This document shows, in pieces, positions 1 to 7,358 of a stretch of 28,204 bases of DNA; positions within the stretch are counted from its first letter, which is position 1; each line of letters starts with the position of its first letter. The DNA lies in the NCBI GenBank assembly GCA_024233495.1, contig JACKPM010000011.1, positions 1 through 28,204 of the forward strand, given 5' to 3'. This DNA is from Chlamydiales bacterium (GTDB lineage: Bacteria > Chlamydiota > Chlamydiia > Chlamydiales > JAAKFR01). The position numbers were made by a program, and so were the translations under genes. Under the pieces are notes generated by a model. That model saw only the letters and a program-made list of their open reading frames with translations. It was not told the DNA's origin and searched no databases.

Positions 1-1
1 T

Positions 2-85
2 CTTGAGATGTATAAGCGTAACTGGAAGAGTTACAACAAACAGCTCGTTCAGAGGGGAAGCATGCGTTGTTGAATAAGTCAACAA
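2..85 (+). mobile_element. Possible IS5-family (IS903-like) transposase remnant
   Basis: Read from base 2, the plus strand encodes a short peptide containing YKRNWKSYNKQLVQRGS, then stops at 71-73. The NW..YN..L..RG pattern resembles the N-terminus of IS5-family (IS903 group) transposases. Just after it, TTGTTGA and TCAACAA (67-73 and 79-85) form an inverted repeat, and TTGTTGAATAA is close to my memory of the IS903-group terminal repeat. No further transposase sequence follows, so this would be a broken scrap cut by the window edge. The fragment is very short and the call is tentative. Positions 86-138 are AT-rich and show nothing else. Confidence 0.4.
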
Positions 86-138
86 AGTCGTTCCATTGGC
101 TATCCCTCTAAAATATAATCATCATTATAATATAATAA

Positions 139-1026
139 TTATTTAATAGCCTTTTGGATTCTATTGATAAAAGCTGCATCTTTCGATAGCTGCTCACTCA
201 CAACAAGGAGTATCTCTTCTGCTTTCTGCAAGTCACACTCCCTTAGAAAGTTATAGAGCTGGTTCCGCTCGATTCCGCGCTTCACAACGCGCCTCTTTAA
301 TGCAGAGACACTAAGATGCTTCTGTAAAGCTTCCTCTGTTTTGAACAGAAAGAGCTGACCCTCTGGAGCATAATGGCGATACTTCATCCCAGGTGCGAGC
401 GCTTCACTCGATTGAGAGAGAACGACCTCCTCACCCAAAGCCTCGCTCAGCTCTTTAGCCGTGATTGCCCCAGGACGCAGGATAGTCGGTTTTCCCACAA
501 GGGAAAGAATCGTAGACTCAAGCCCAATCTCACACGCTCCCCCATCGAGAACAGGAACTTCTAGATCGTGGTGCACGTGGGCTGCTGTTGTGGGACTCGG
601 CTTTCCTGACAAATTAGCGGAAGGCGCGACAAGCGGCCCCGTCTTCTCCAAAAGAGTGAGTGCAATAGGATGATTGGGCACTCGAATTGCAACGGTGGGA
701 AGCCCTGCTGTCACACAAGATGGCAGCCCCTCATACGGCACCACCACCGTCAGTGGGCCAGGCCAAAACTGCTTCAATATTTCAGGAATTGGGACAAAAA
801 GATCTTTTAGCGCCACATGTACGATGAGCGGATTATCTTGTGGCCGCCCCTTCAACGTGAAGATACGGCGGATCGCTTTTTCATGCTGCAAAGAGGCGCC
901 AAGGCCGTATACTGTTTCAGTGGGAAAGGCGACAACCTCTCCCTCCCGCAGCAATTTTGCGGCCTCTTTAAGCTGTAAGTTTATGTTCCCCTTTGAGGGG
1001 GGTGAAGTGTGTGTTGGATTTTCCAT
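139..1026 (-). CDS. sua5: Sua5/YrdC/YwlC-type L-threonylcarbamoyladenylate synthase
   Basis: This enzyme makes threonylcarbamoyl-AMP from threonine, bicarbonate and ATP, the first step of tRNA t6A37 modification; TsaD (12753-13790) performs the second step. The YrdC domain shows FPTETVYGLG at residues 34-43, KGRPQDNP at 59-66, WPGPLT near 88, the SANLSGKPSPT stretch near 136 and GLESTI near 168. After it come the APGMKYRHYAPE linker motif (about 211-222) and a C-terminal region, which makes this the longer Sua5 form rather than short TsaC. At 295 residues it is shorter than many Sua5 proteins (about 340), so the C-terminal domain is reduced. The start overlaps the 3' end of the upstream gene by 59 bp, and no later ATG, GTG or TTG fits before the domain. 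It is the last gene of a three-gene minus-strand unit. Confidence 0.93.
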   Translation of the reverse strand: MENPTHTSPPSKGNINLQLKEAAKLLREGEVVAFPTETVYGLGASLQHEKAIRRIFTLKGRPQDNPLIVHVALKDLFVPIPEILKQFWPGPLTVVVPYEGLPSCVTAGLPTVAIRVPNHPIALTLLEKTGPLVAPSANLSGKPSPTTAAHVHHDLEVPVLDGGACEIGLESTILSLVGKPTILRPGAITAKELSEALGEEVVLSQSSEALAPGMKYRHYAPEGQLFLFKTEEALQKHLSVSALKRRVVKRGIERNQLYNFLRECDLQKAEEILLVVSEQLSKDAAFINRIQKAIK

Positions 1027-1912
1027 TAACTGCTTTGCTTACTTTCCAGTCTCTTTTTGCCGTCTCTTTCGTAACATTGATCTCTAAGTGTATCTCAATG
1101 CTGTAATGTATCGTTGAGGTCTCACCCTCTTTGTAGATGATCGAAGGAAGCCAAATCACTTCCACAATAAAGTCATCTCTTCGCTTCAAAATGTTGAAAA
1201 TCGTCGTCATTTCAGAAGCTTCCCGTGGGGCTTCCACAAAAAAACCAGTGGCATCTTCGAACTTCTGATAGCGACCATAAAGAGGTAGCACCGCCTCAGG
1301 TGCAGAGGTCTGCGTTGCTGTCTTTTTCAGAAGAATTTGGAGCTCGGGATCATCAGTAAGCTCTGCAATCTTTTTTTCATACGCCGCCTTGCGCACATCA
1401 TTGATTTCAGTCTCAAAATCTCTGTACTTTTCCCGAAATGCTTTGATATCGAGTGTATCAGAGTCTTCCAGAATTTGTGCAAGATCAGCACTACCGGCAA
1501 ATTTTATACGAAGACCAGGTTTCAAATCGAGCCTCTCCCCATTGATCATGTAGCCGTTTCTTGGAAAGTCGCGCTCTACGACATCCGACCGCAACACTCC
1601 CTCCTTATCCCAAAGGTAGCTATCCTTTCCTTTCGAGTGGTAGCGCATGTAGTCGTGGTAGCCTTCTTGCGTGTGCGCTTTTTTCGGAAGAGGGTGATGC
1701 ACGTGCGATGCTACAAGCGCAGCGGTCAACAAAAGAAACCCAGAGGCTACGGCCCCTTGCTGATAGTAGACGTGGGAGCCCACTTTGCTTCCAAACATGC
1801 CAAAGGCAAGCAACACCGTGACAGCGAGCGCGGTGATGATATACACCTTCTCAACTGCAATGAAGGGGCTCAAAAGCGGCCCTTTAGGAATCTCTCTTAT
1901 CGCCTCTGCCAT
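968..1912 (-). CDS. Inc-like two-helix membrane protein, shortened paralogue of upstream gene
   Basis: The family is not recognised. The protein has 314 residues. Two close hydrophobic segments (about 21-43 and 50-70) form a hairpin of the kind seen in chlamydial inclusion membrane (Inc) proteins; no signal peptide precedes them. The soluble part (about 75-314) aligns by eye with the C-terminus of the upstream 906-residue protein: GYMINGERLDL (120-130) with EYLIGGKRIQL, GFFVEAPREASEMTTIFNI with ERYVVQPSPEEAKVASCIYN, and IHLEINVTKETAKRDWKVS with VVIDVQNKRAMREWSLS. The N-terminal hairpins also match. It therefore looks like a paralogue that lacks the central 600 or so residues, including the CX5R motif. 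Its ATG overlaps the upstream stop in a TAATG arrangement, which suggests translational coupling. A host-directed secreted protein is inference. Confidence 0.8.
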   Translation of the reverse strand: MAEAIREIPKGPLLSPFIAVEKVYIITALAVTVLLAFGMFGSKVGSHVYYQQGAVASGFLLLTAALVASHVHHPLPKKAHTQEGYHDYMRYHSKGKDSYLWDKEGVLRSDVVERDFPRNGYMINGERLDLKPGLRIKFAGSADLAQILEDSDTLDIKAFREKYRDFETEINDVRKAAYEKKIAELTDDPELQILLKKTATQTSAPEAVLPLYGRYQKFEDATGFFVEAPREASEMTTIFNILKRRDDFIVEVIWLPSIIYKEGETSTIHYSIEIHLEINVTKETAKRDWKVSKAVNGKSNTHFTPLKGEHKLTA

Positions 1913-4632
1913 TACATCACCGCCTCAAAATCAACTGCATCATGCAAACACAAAAAATAGTTGTCCGCCGCACCATCCATAGGCCAAGAAAGACTCCATT
2001 CACGCATCGCTCGCTTGTTTTGCACATCAATCACAACACGCCCTTCAAGATTGTGAAGAATCCTTTTCTTCTCATCTTTCATCACCATCAAAAGGATCGC
2101 CTCCACAAATGGCCTTCCATCTTTCGTGTGCACGTTATAAATGCATGAAGCCACCTTTGCTTCTTCGGGGGAAGGTTGTACAACGTAACGCTCCATACCT
2201 GCAAGATTAAAGAGCTTAATCCACTCGAATGAAACGACATCTTGCGCTGCTTGTGTGCAGAGATTGTGCAACAGAGGGTCTCGAACTTTTTGCTTAAACA
2301 CCTCTTTTTTCATCTCCAAGTAGGCTGTGAGTTGAGCATCGCTTAATGATCTTTGAAGGACAATAGGATCGGTCACTTTCTGAATAAGCTCCCAAGAAAT
2401 CCCTGCCTCCTCACACCTTTGTTTATAATCCTCTGGAAGCTGAATACGCTTTCCACCGATCAAGTATTCAGCGCGTCCAAAGTCCTTCTCAAATTGCAAT
2501 CCCTCTTCCATCCTTCCAAAATAGTCTATATTGAAGTCAATCTCGTGCGGTTCTTTGCGCATGTGTGGAAGCATCGCTTCATCGTAGCCTACAATGCCTG
2601 CTTCTCGCGGGGTTGGGTGGAATGTTTGCCCCAAAGCGCGATGAATGGTAGTGCGTTCAATCCCAATAGGGAGCATCTCCCCGTTAAACTGCTCAAGGAA
2701 GGCGATCGTACGCTTCAAAAGAGCAAAGCGCTCCCCATGCATCCCAATTCCTTTGATCAATAATGGCGCTGTGTGCACAAGCGTGCGGAAGTCATTCAAA
2801 ACAAGGCGATCTGCTAAGCGCCCCATCTGCTTGTTTGCCATGTAGAAAATGGTCGAGACAAGTGACATAGCGCGGTCCATCGCATCTTTACACTGGTTGT
2901 GAACAAACTGTGGTCGATGCATCTGAATGAAGTAGTCCTCGAAATAGACATGAGAGAGCATCATGAACACTTGTCGCTCTTCTTGCGTGAGCACCCCTTT
3001 GTTGAAGTACGTCGATAAGATCTTATCGAGGATAGCGTCTAAAGCATCGAAATGCTCCCCTCTGAAGTAATAGCGCTGTTCATTATCCTTACGTCGAATC
3101 TCGCTCTTGAACTGCGTTAAGAATACACTTGACTCAACCTCTCCTTCTACCTTTTGCTTGAAGAACGCCCCATCAAAGGGGAGACAGACTACTTCTAGTG
3201 TTCCTTGATATTCATTTGCAAGATCCACCATCGCATGCAGCCGTGGACGTTCATTTCCAGAAAGATCATCCTTTGCCACAGCATCTTGGTGCTGGAAGGA
3301 GAGCACTTTTGCCTTTTTTCGACAGCAGCAATCAAGGAAAAGGCGCATACTTTCTAGTATCTGTGCTGGTTGCTCTCCATCTTCACGTGTGGGGCTCCCA
3401 AAGCGAATGAAGTCAACCTCTCCAAAAGGGTATGTTGCACTAAATGTGCGATTCGGGACGTTGTTCTCTTCAACTGGCTTAAACCCTTTATTGAAATGTC
3501 CTTTCATTTTCATTCCTGCCTGTCCACTCCCGCGAAGTGCCACAGGTGAGCACTCAATCGCATCGCGATCTTCTTGTAAAATCTGAGCTATGCTTCTAGA
3601 TAAGTCGGGAAAGGGAATCCCCCCCCCTTGACCAATTGCCTCTACCACTGCTTCTTCGCCAAAAACATGCAAATCTGTCTTTGTGAAAATCACAAAGGCT
3701 ATTTCTTGAAGAAGGTGAGCTCCCTCATCTTTCACTTTGTACTCATGGGAGCTATACGCCTTATTTAGGAGCTCAAAAAGCTCTTTTCGCAATTCGTATT
3801 TGTTTTGGTCAGGATCAGCAAATTTAACTATATGATTCAAAATACCCTTGATTTGAGGTCCCAGTGCACCTTGAAACTCTTTCCTCTTGTGCTGAAGGGA
3901 CTCCACCTTATCTACCAAGGGGAGAATGTGTGTATCTTGAACACCCAAATGACTTAAAAGTAAATCAAGAATAGGCTCAACAGAGATTTGGTAGGCGCGC
4001 ATCTGAATTGTCCCCGGCTTAATCACCCAGTCCATCAATGTTTGTGGAGCATAACTTGCAGCCATATCTCCCCATCCTTGGGGTAGGCGATCAGGGCCGC
4101 TCATGAGGATTTGTGGAGGAGCTGAGCTTGGACGCTCATCCTCCTGCATCGCCTCCGCAAGCGCAGCTCTTAGCTGCTCGCCTTCAACCCCCTCAAACAC
4201 GACGTTTAGCGCACCCACAGCCTGTCGTCTGGCAGCGGGGGTCACCTGCGGCGAAGATGATGGAAAGAGAGACCCCTGTGGCGGTGGTAAGACTCTGGAG
4301 GATGTAGCACCACCCTCTTCCTCTTCACTACCAGCTTTGCGCGGCTCTGTTTTAGAAGAGTCCTCCTCCGACAGAGCAGGCTCCACTAGGGTAGGTGTCC
4401 GATGAGAGTAAGCGCACCCCTTACGGTAAATAATCACCCCTGCAAAAGCAGAGAGGTTCACCCCTACAAGAGCGTTCTGAGCAATGAAGGGGCGAGAGCC
4501 TATGCGACTTCCTAACACACCAAGGGCAAAAATCACCGCGAGCGCAGCAGCAGAGACCAAAATCGCCTTCTCATAAGACCTGAACTGATTGGAAGAAAGT
4601 TCTCCCCCCTCTCTTAAAACTCGATTTGCCAT
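1912..4632 (-). CDS. Inc-like membrane protein with CX5R phosphatase-like motif
   Basis: A 906-residue protein with no family I can name. Residues 22-42 and 49-69 form a hydrophobic hairpin. A low-complexity acidic and proline-rich linker (about 85-135) follows, then a large soluble region. At 579-587 it has NQCKDAMDR (C581, R587), which fits the CX5R loop of cysteine phosphatases. It is closest in style to the C-x-D-x-x-D-R loop of Sac1-type and the CKxxxDR loop of SopB/IpgD-type phosphoinositide phosphatases. The C-terminal part from about 700 onward is shared with the downstream shorter paralogue. A run of nine G lies in the coding strand at residues 336-338. The start is supported by AAAGGG seven bases upstream and a good -10 element. 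A type III-secreted, membrane-anchored lipid phosphatase is an attractive inference, not shown. Confidence 0.85.
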   Translation of the reverse strand: MANRVLREGGELSSNQFRSYEKAILVSAAALAVIFALGVLGSRIGSRPFIAQNALVGVNLSAFAGVIIYRKGCAYSHRTPTLVEPALSEEDSSKTEPRKAGSEEEEGGATSSRVLPPPQGSLFPSSSPQVTPAARRQAVGALNVVFEGVEGEQLRAALAEAMQEDERPSSAPPQILMSGPDRLPQGWGDMAASYAPQTLMDWVIKPGTIQMRAYQISVEPILDLLLSHLGVQDTHILPLVDKVESLQHKRKEFQGALGPQIKGILNHIVKFADPDQNKYELRKELFELLNKAYSSHEYKVKDEGAHLLQEIAFVIFTKTDLHVFGEEAVVEAIGQGGGIPFPDLSRSIAQILQEDRDAIECSPVALRGSGQAGMKMKGHFNKGFKPVEENNVPNRTFSATYPFGEVDFIRFGSPTREDGEQPAQILESMRLFLDCCCRKKAKVLSFQHQDAVAKDDLSGNERPRLHAMVDLANEYQGTLEVVCLPFDGAFFKQKVEGEVESSVFLTQFKSEIRRKDNEQRYYFRGEHFDALDAILDKILSTYFNKGVLTQEERQVFMMLSHVYFEDYFIQMHRPQFVHNQCKDAMDRAMSLVSTIFYMANKQMGRLADRLVLNDFRTLVHTAPLLIKGIGMHGERFALLKRTIAFLEQFNGEMLPIGIERTTIHRALGQTFHPTPREAGIVGYDEAMLPHMRKEPHEIDFNIDYFGRMEEGLQFEKDFGRAEYLIGGKRIQLPEDYKQRCEEAGISWELIQKVTDPIVLQRSLSDAQLTAYLEMKKEVFKQKVRDPLLHNLCTQAAQDVVSFEWIKLFNLAGMERYVVQPSPEEAKVASCIYNVHTKDGRPFVEAILLMVMKDEKKRILHNLEGRVVIDVQNKRAMREWSLSWPMDGAADNYFLCLHDAVDFEAVM
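2872..2892 (-). other. CX5R P-loop motif codons (C581 to R587)
   Basis: These codons encode C-K-D-A-M-D-R in the 906-residue protein, preceded by HNQ. Cysteine and arginine seven residues apart are the catalytic signature of cysteine-dependent phosphatases. The two aspartates at the third and sixth positions resemble Sac1-type loops. Without a structure model the match could be chance. Confidence 0.5.
3619..3627 (-). repeat. G9 homopolymer inside coding sequence
   Basis: Nine consecutive C on the plus strand give GGG GGG GGG (Gly336-338) in the CX5R protein gene. Gain or loss of one base would shift the frame and remove the CX5R motif and the C-terminal region. Poly-G/C tracts are known phase-variation sites in chlamydial pmp genes, so this is a candidate contingency tract. 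Confidence 0.6.
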
Positions 4633-4657
4633 TATAAACCCTTTATTTACAATAACT

Positions 4658-4686
4658 ATTATAACAGAGAGAGATTTTTATAACTA
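4658..4686 (-). promoter_or_regulatory. Predicted promoter of the CX5R gene operon
   Basis: On the minus strand a perfect TATAAT (4658-4663) lies 17 bp downstream of TAGTTA (4681-4686), a weak -35 with 3 of 6 matches. AAAGGG precedes the ATG at 4632. It would drive the three-gene unit ending with the Sua5-type gene. Confidence 0.5.
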
Positions 4687-4785
4687 TATACTTATTATTT
4701 TAATTTGCTGGAAATGACAGAGTTACCTATAAAAAGGGCATTAAAGGGGCTTTATTTCCAAAGCCTGAAAAAAAACGAGAACCTT

Positions 4786-4950
4786 AGATGGCGTCGTCAA
4801 ATTTTCTCCTTTGTGAGGCGAGAGATTTTCTAGGCAAAATGCGCAATCGAAAGCGAAGGGAGTAGCCAAAGCGCTACTTCCGAGGTTGCGAGGGCGCATT
4901 TTGGCAGAAAAGATCCGGCTGACAAAGGAGAAAGTTTGACGACACCATCT
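4786..4950. repeat. Family-A palindromic MITE-like element, 165 bp
   Basis: The outer 29 bp (4786-4814 and 4922-4950) are inverted copies with 27 of 29 matches, both starting AGATGG(C/T)GTCGTCAAA. The inside is also nearly palindromic: a block ending GGCAAAATGCGC pairs with GCGCATTTTGGC, and AGTAGC near the centre pairs with GCTACT. There is no coding capacity. The same terminal sequence recurs at 15363, 16899 and 22352. It lies between the divergent CX5R operon and the DoxX gene. Confidence 0.85.
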
Positions 4951-5102
4951 AGTTAAACAACCGGAAGAGAAGAACTTTTGAGGATTTTGTTTCGAGTTTA
5001 TCGATCTTGAACGCCGGCTTCTGAGGAGATTCGCACTCTGCGTCAAACTTTGCCTCTACTATTTAGGCATCGACGAAGTTGCCGATTCCTCCAAAACGCA
5101 AC

Positions 5103-5147
5103 ACGGCAAGCAAGAGATCGGTCAAATTGGGACAAAATCAGCTAAAA
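5103..5147. repeat. Decayed family-A subterminal fragment upstream of doxX
   Basis: This stretch matches 16828-16872, just inside the right end of the F-box/WD40 island, at 37 of 45 bases without gaps. In the island copy it continues into the AGATGG end (as its reverse complement). Here the continuation is degraded (CTCAACATGACAAATTC in place of the intact end). Positions 4951-5102 show no convincing gene. Confidence 0.65.
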
Positions 5148-5159
5148 CTCTTCCTCAAC

Positions 5160-5657
5160 ATGACAAATTCAATAGAACCTATGAAGCGTGGATTTTTTAC
5201 TCAGACCTACTTCGGACTCTCCAAAGTGGGCATTTTTTTAGGGCATATTTTGCTACTAATTGTACGTCTCTACTGGGGCGGGTCACTTGTATTAACGGGA
5301 ATTGGAAAGTTTATGGCGCTGCAAAAAGTAGCTGGCTACTTCGGATCACTAGGACTCCCCTTCCCAGAATTTACGGCAGGCTTTGTTGCATTAGTTGAGC
5401 TTGTAGGAGGAGCTGCGCTCTTCTTGGGGCTCTTTAGTCGTGTGATGAGTTTTTTGCTAGTGATTCTCTTTTGCGTTGCGTATGCAACAGCGCACACAGA
5501 GTCGGTGCATATGCTCTTTGCTAATCCTCAACTTTTCTTGAAGCAAGATCCGTTCTTATATCTTTACGCCTCTTTGCTTGTGTTTTGTTTTGGGGCAGGA
5601 TTTGCATCATTCGATTACTGGTGGGAGCGCTCTCGTTTCAGCAACAAACTCTCATAA
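5160..5657 (+). CDS. DoxX-family integral membrane protein
   Basis: A small membrane protein of about 165 residues. DoxX/SURF4-like proteins are linked to oxidative-stress and thiol redox functions, but no specific reaction can be assigned. It has four hydrophobic segments. The family hallmarks are RLYWGGSLVLTGIGKFMAL in the first helix region, SLGLPFPEFTAGFVALVELVGG, then GLFSRVMSFLL and a final helix near the C-terminus ending in a basic tail. An upstream TTG at 5079 would add residues encoded by a decayed repeat, so I reject it. ATG 5160 is the first usable start; ATG 5181 (MKRGFF) is equally possible and avoids the repeat entirely. No clear ribosome site precedes either. It stands alone, with repeat A upstream and repeat B directly downstream. 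Confidence 0.82.
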   Translation: MTNSIEPMKRGFFTQTYFGLSKVGIFLGHILLLIVRLYWGGSLVLTGIGKFMALQKVAGYFGSLGLPFPEFTAGFVALVELVGGAALFLGLFSRVMSFLLVILFCVAYATAHTESVHMLFANPQLFLKQDPFLYLYASLLVFCFGAGFASFDYWWERSRFSNKLS

Positions 5658-5819
5658 TATAGTCAAATCGGTTGAAAATTTTACAAATTCATGACAGATG
5701 GCAAAGCTAAAGTAAGCGCGGAGTTCGACTTAGACCATTGATGGTCTATGAGAACGAGCGCGATCTTTGGTGAAGCCAAATGGTATGAATTTGTAAAATT
5801 TTCAACCGATTTGACTATA
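5658..5819. repeat. Family-B palindromic MITE-like element, 162 bp
   Basis: Terminal inverted repeats of 35 bp (5658-5692 and 5785-5819) are perfect and begin TATAGTCAAATCGG. A central perfect 8-bp stem TAGACCAT/ATGGTCTA lies at 5732-5749. No protein is encoded. Single family-B ends recur at about 15401-15415 and 23315-23328. The perfect arms suggest recent spread or selection for a folded RNA. Confidence 0.88.
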
Positions 5820-5825
5820 CATACC

Positions 5826-5851
5826 TCGCACTGGTCTTATGACCAGTGCGA
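5826..5851. terminator. Strong hairpin between convergent genes
   Basis: A perfect 11-bp stem, TCGCACTGGTC with GACCAGTGCGA, and a TTAT loop lie between the 3' ends of the DoxX gene and the minus-strand secreted protein gene. The position suits a bidirectional terminator, but there is no U tract on either side. It could instead be part of the adjacent repeat B. Confidence 0.5.
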
Positions 5852-5869
5852 ACTCGTATCGACTAATCT

Positions 5870-6478
5870 CTACACGTTCATCTTTTTTGTTTTCTTGCCG
5901 TTCGTTGCTGGAGCCACTTTCTGCTTGTCAGGGTTGATCAGCTTAAATGAGTCGATAAAGCGGCCGTAGTTCTCAGTCATCATCGCCTTATCTTTGTACA
6001 CTGTGAACACTTGGTAAAGCGTATTGTGCACAAGAATGAGCTTGCCTTGAAAATAGATGTCATCATTCTTCACAAGAAATTCAAGTGATTTGAACCCTTG
6101 CTGCTCCCCCATCTGCATGGAGATTACTTCAGAACCGGGAAGCGCAGAAAGCATCCCCCCAAATCCATCTTGAAGATTCACCTCCGGCTTTGACATGTCA
6201 ATCTCAGCTGGGTAGTTCCACACACTCACAACATAAACTACATTCTCATTAGGCTCGCTGATGAACGTGTTATAGTTGATTGAAAGATCGCTCTTTGGAA
6301 TATCAATCTTTTGCTCAATGTGTTCAGGCTCTGAAGGGAACATGGCAGAAAAACCACTTTTAGTCTCCGTCAACGTCTTCCACTGCGGCGCAGGTTGAGG
6401 CTGCGCCTGCAAAGGCGAACAAAGCACTAAACCTGCTGCAAATATATTAAATAACATTTTGTTGTTCAAAATAGACAT
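5870..6478 (-). CDS. Secreted protein of unknown function
   Basis: No family is recognised with confidence. The 202-residue protein starts with a signal peptide (hydrophobic 9-22, likely cut after LQA at 25). The short proline/glutamine stretch QPQPAPQW follows. Residues 43-50 (FSAMFPSE) and the late segment NYGRFIDSFKLI recall small exported proteins with a single PsbP- or Mog1-like fold, but this is only an impression. The tail is lysine-rich (GKKTKKM). Cys20 is not in a good lipobox, so a soluble periplasmic location is likelier than a lipoprotein. The start is supported by AAAGGGGA six bases upstream. It is transcribed alone, divergent from kdsB. Confidence 0.75.
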   Translation of the reverse strand: MSILNNKMLFNIFAAGLVLCSPLQAQPQPAPQWKTLTETKSGFSAMFPSEPEHIEQKIDIPKSDLSINYNTFISEPNENVVYVVSVWNYPAEIDMSKPEVNLQDGFGGMLSALPGSEVISMQMGEQQGFKSLEFLVKNDDIYFQGKLILVHNTLYQVFTVYKDKAMMTENYGRFIDSFKLINPDKQKVAPATNGKKTKKMNV

Positions 6479-6505
6479 TACATTCCCCTTTAGTTTCTAA
6501 ATTTT

Positions 6506-6511
6506 ATTATA
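6506..6511 (-). promoter_or_regulatory. Predicted -10 element for the secreted protein gene
   Basis: A perfect TATAAT on the minus strand lies 27 bases upstream of the start codon. The -35 region 17 bp away (TTTATT) is poor. The divergent kdsB promoter shares this AT-rich 112-bp gap. Confidence 0.4.
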
Positions 6512-6540
6512 GTTTATTTGAGTCATTAAATAAAATTATT

Positions 6541-6572
6541 TTGACATTTCTCAGTTGATTTTTTCCTATAGT
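6541..6572 (+). promoter_or_regulatory. Possible kdsB promoter
   Basis: TTGACA at 6541-6546 is a perfect -35 hexamer. TATAGT at 6567-6572 is a fair -10, but the spacer is 20 bp, longer than ideal. It would head the long plus-strand gene block. Confidence 0.4.
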
Positions 6573-6590
6573 TTTGTGTAACATGTTTGG

Positions 6591-7358
6591 ATGTTGAAGA
6601 TTGTGGGCATCATTCCAGCACGCTTAGCAAGCAAGCGCTTTCCGAAAAAAGTTTTGGCTGACATCCTGGGGAAATCTTTACTCCAAAGAACTTACGAAAA
6701 TGCTCTTAAGTGCGAAGTTTTAGACAAGGTAATCATTGCTGCTGATGAGCCTGAAGTTATGGCACATGTAGAAAATTTTGGAGGAGAGGCCGTAATGACA
6801 GGGCGGCACATCAACGGCAGCGACCGTGTGGCAGAGGTAGTCGCACGCGACTTAGAAGATGCTGAGATTGTGGTGAATATCCAGGCGGATGAGCCGTGTT
6901 TAGATCCTCGGGTGATTGACGTGCTTGTGCGTGAACTACAAGAAGATAGCTCAGCAGTAATGACCACGCCCATTACGAAAATTGTGAACCCTGCTCATAT
7001 TTTTGATCCAAGTATTGTGAAGTGTGTTTTCGATGAGAACAATCGCGCGCTTTATTTTAGCCGAGCACCGATCCCGTTTCCGCAAGTGACCGACACAATT
7101 CATGACTACTATAGACATATTGGAGTGTATTGTTTCCGCGCTCCATTCTTGCTTGAGTACGCCGCTTTACCCAAGACGCGGCTACAGCAAATTGAAGATT
7201 TAGAACAACTAAGAGTTTTAGAACATGGCTACCCCGTTCATGTTTGCGAAGTTGAAGACCAAATGGCGGGTGTGGATACGTTAGAAGACTTAGAAAAAGT
7301 GAGAGAGCATTTATGCAAAAATACATCTTTGTCACAGGAGGCGTTGTCTCTTCACTAG
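6591..7358 (+). CDS. kdsB: 3-deoxy-manno-octulosonate cytidylyltransferase
   Basis: CMP-KDO synthetase activates KDO with CTP for transfer to lipid A in the cytoplasm. The 255-residue length is normal. It has the N-terminal nucleotide-binding motif IPARLASKRFPKK (8-20), GSDRVAE (76-82), QADEP (98-102) with the metal-binding aspartate, ALYFSRAPIPF (153-163), RHIGVYCFR (175-183), LEQLRVLE (204-211) and GVDTLEDL (227-234). An ATG eight bases upstream is in another frame, so 6591 is the start; no clear ribosome site precedes it. The 3' end overlaps pyrG by 46 bp. Its substrate CTP is made by the next gene product. The kdsB-pyrG order is the chlamydial one. Confidence 0.96.
   Translation: MLKIVGIIPARLASKRFPKKVLADILGKSLLQRTYENALKCEVLDKVIIAADEPEVMAHVENFGGEAVMTGRHINGSDRVAEVVARDLEDAEIVVNIQADEPCLDPRVIDVLVRELQEDSSAVMTTPITKIVNPAHIFDPSIVKCVFDENNRALYFSRAPIPFPQVTDTIHDYYRHIGVYCFRAPFLLEYAALPKTRLQQIEDLEQLRVLEHGYPVHVCEVEDQMAGVDTLEDLEKVREHLCKNTSLSQEALSLH

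Noticed and set aside
4741..5046. 101-residue minus-strand frame
   Set aside because: It runs through the palindromic family-A element and has no domain character or ribosome site.
5079..5159. TTG-started N-terminal extension of the DoxX protein
   Set aside because: The extra residues are encoded by a decayed repeat and do not belong to the family.
5748..5969. 73-residue plus-strand frame
   Set aside because: It starts inside repeat B, covers the hairpin and is antisense to the secreted protein gene.
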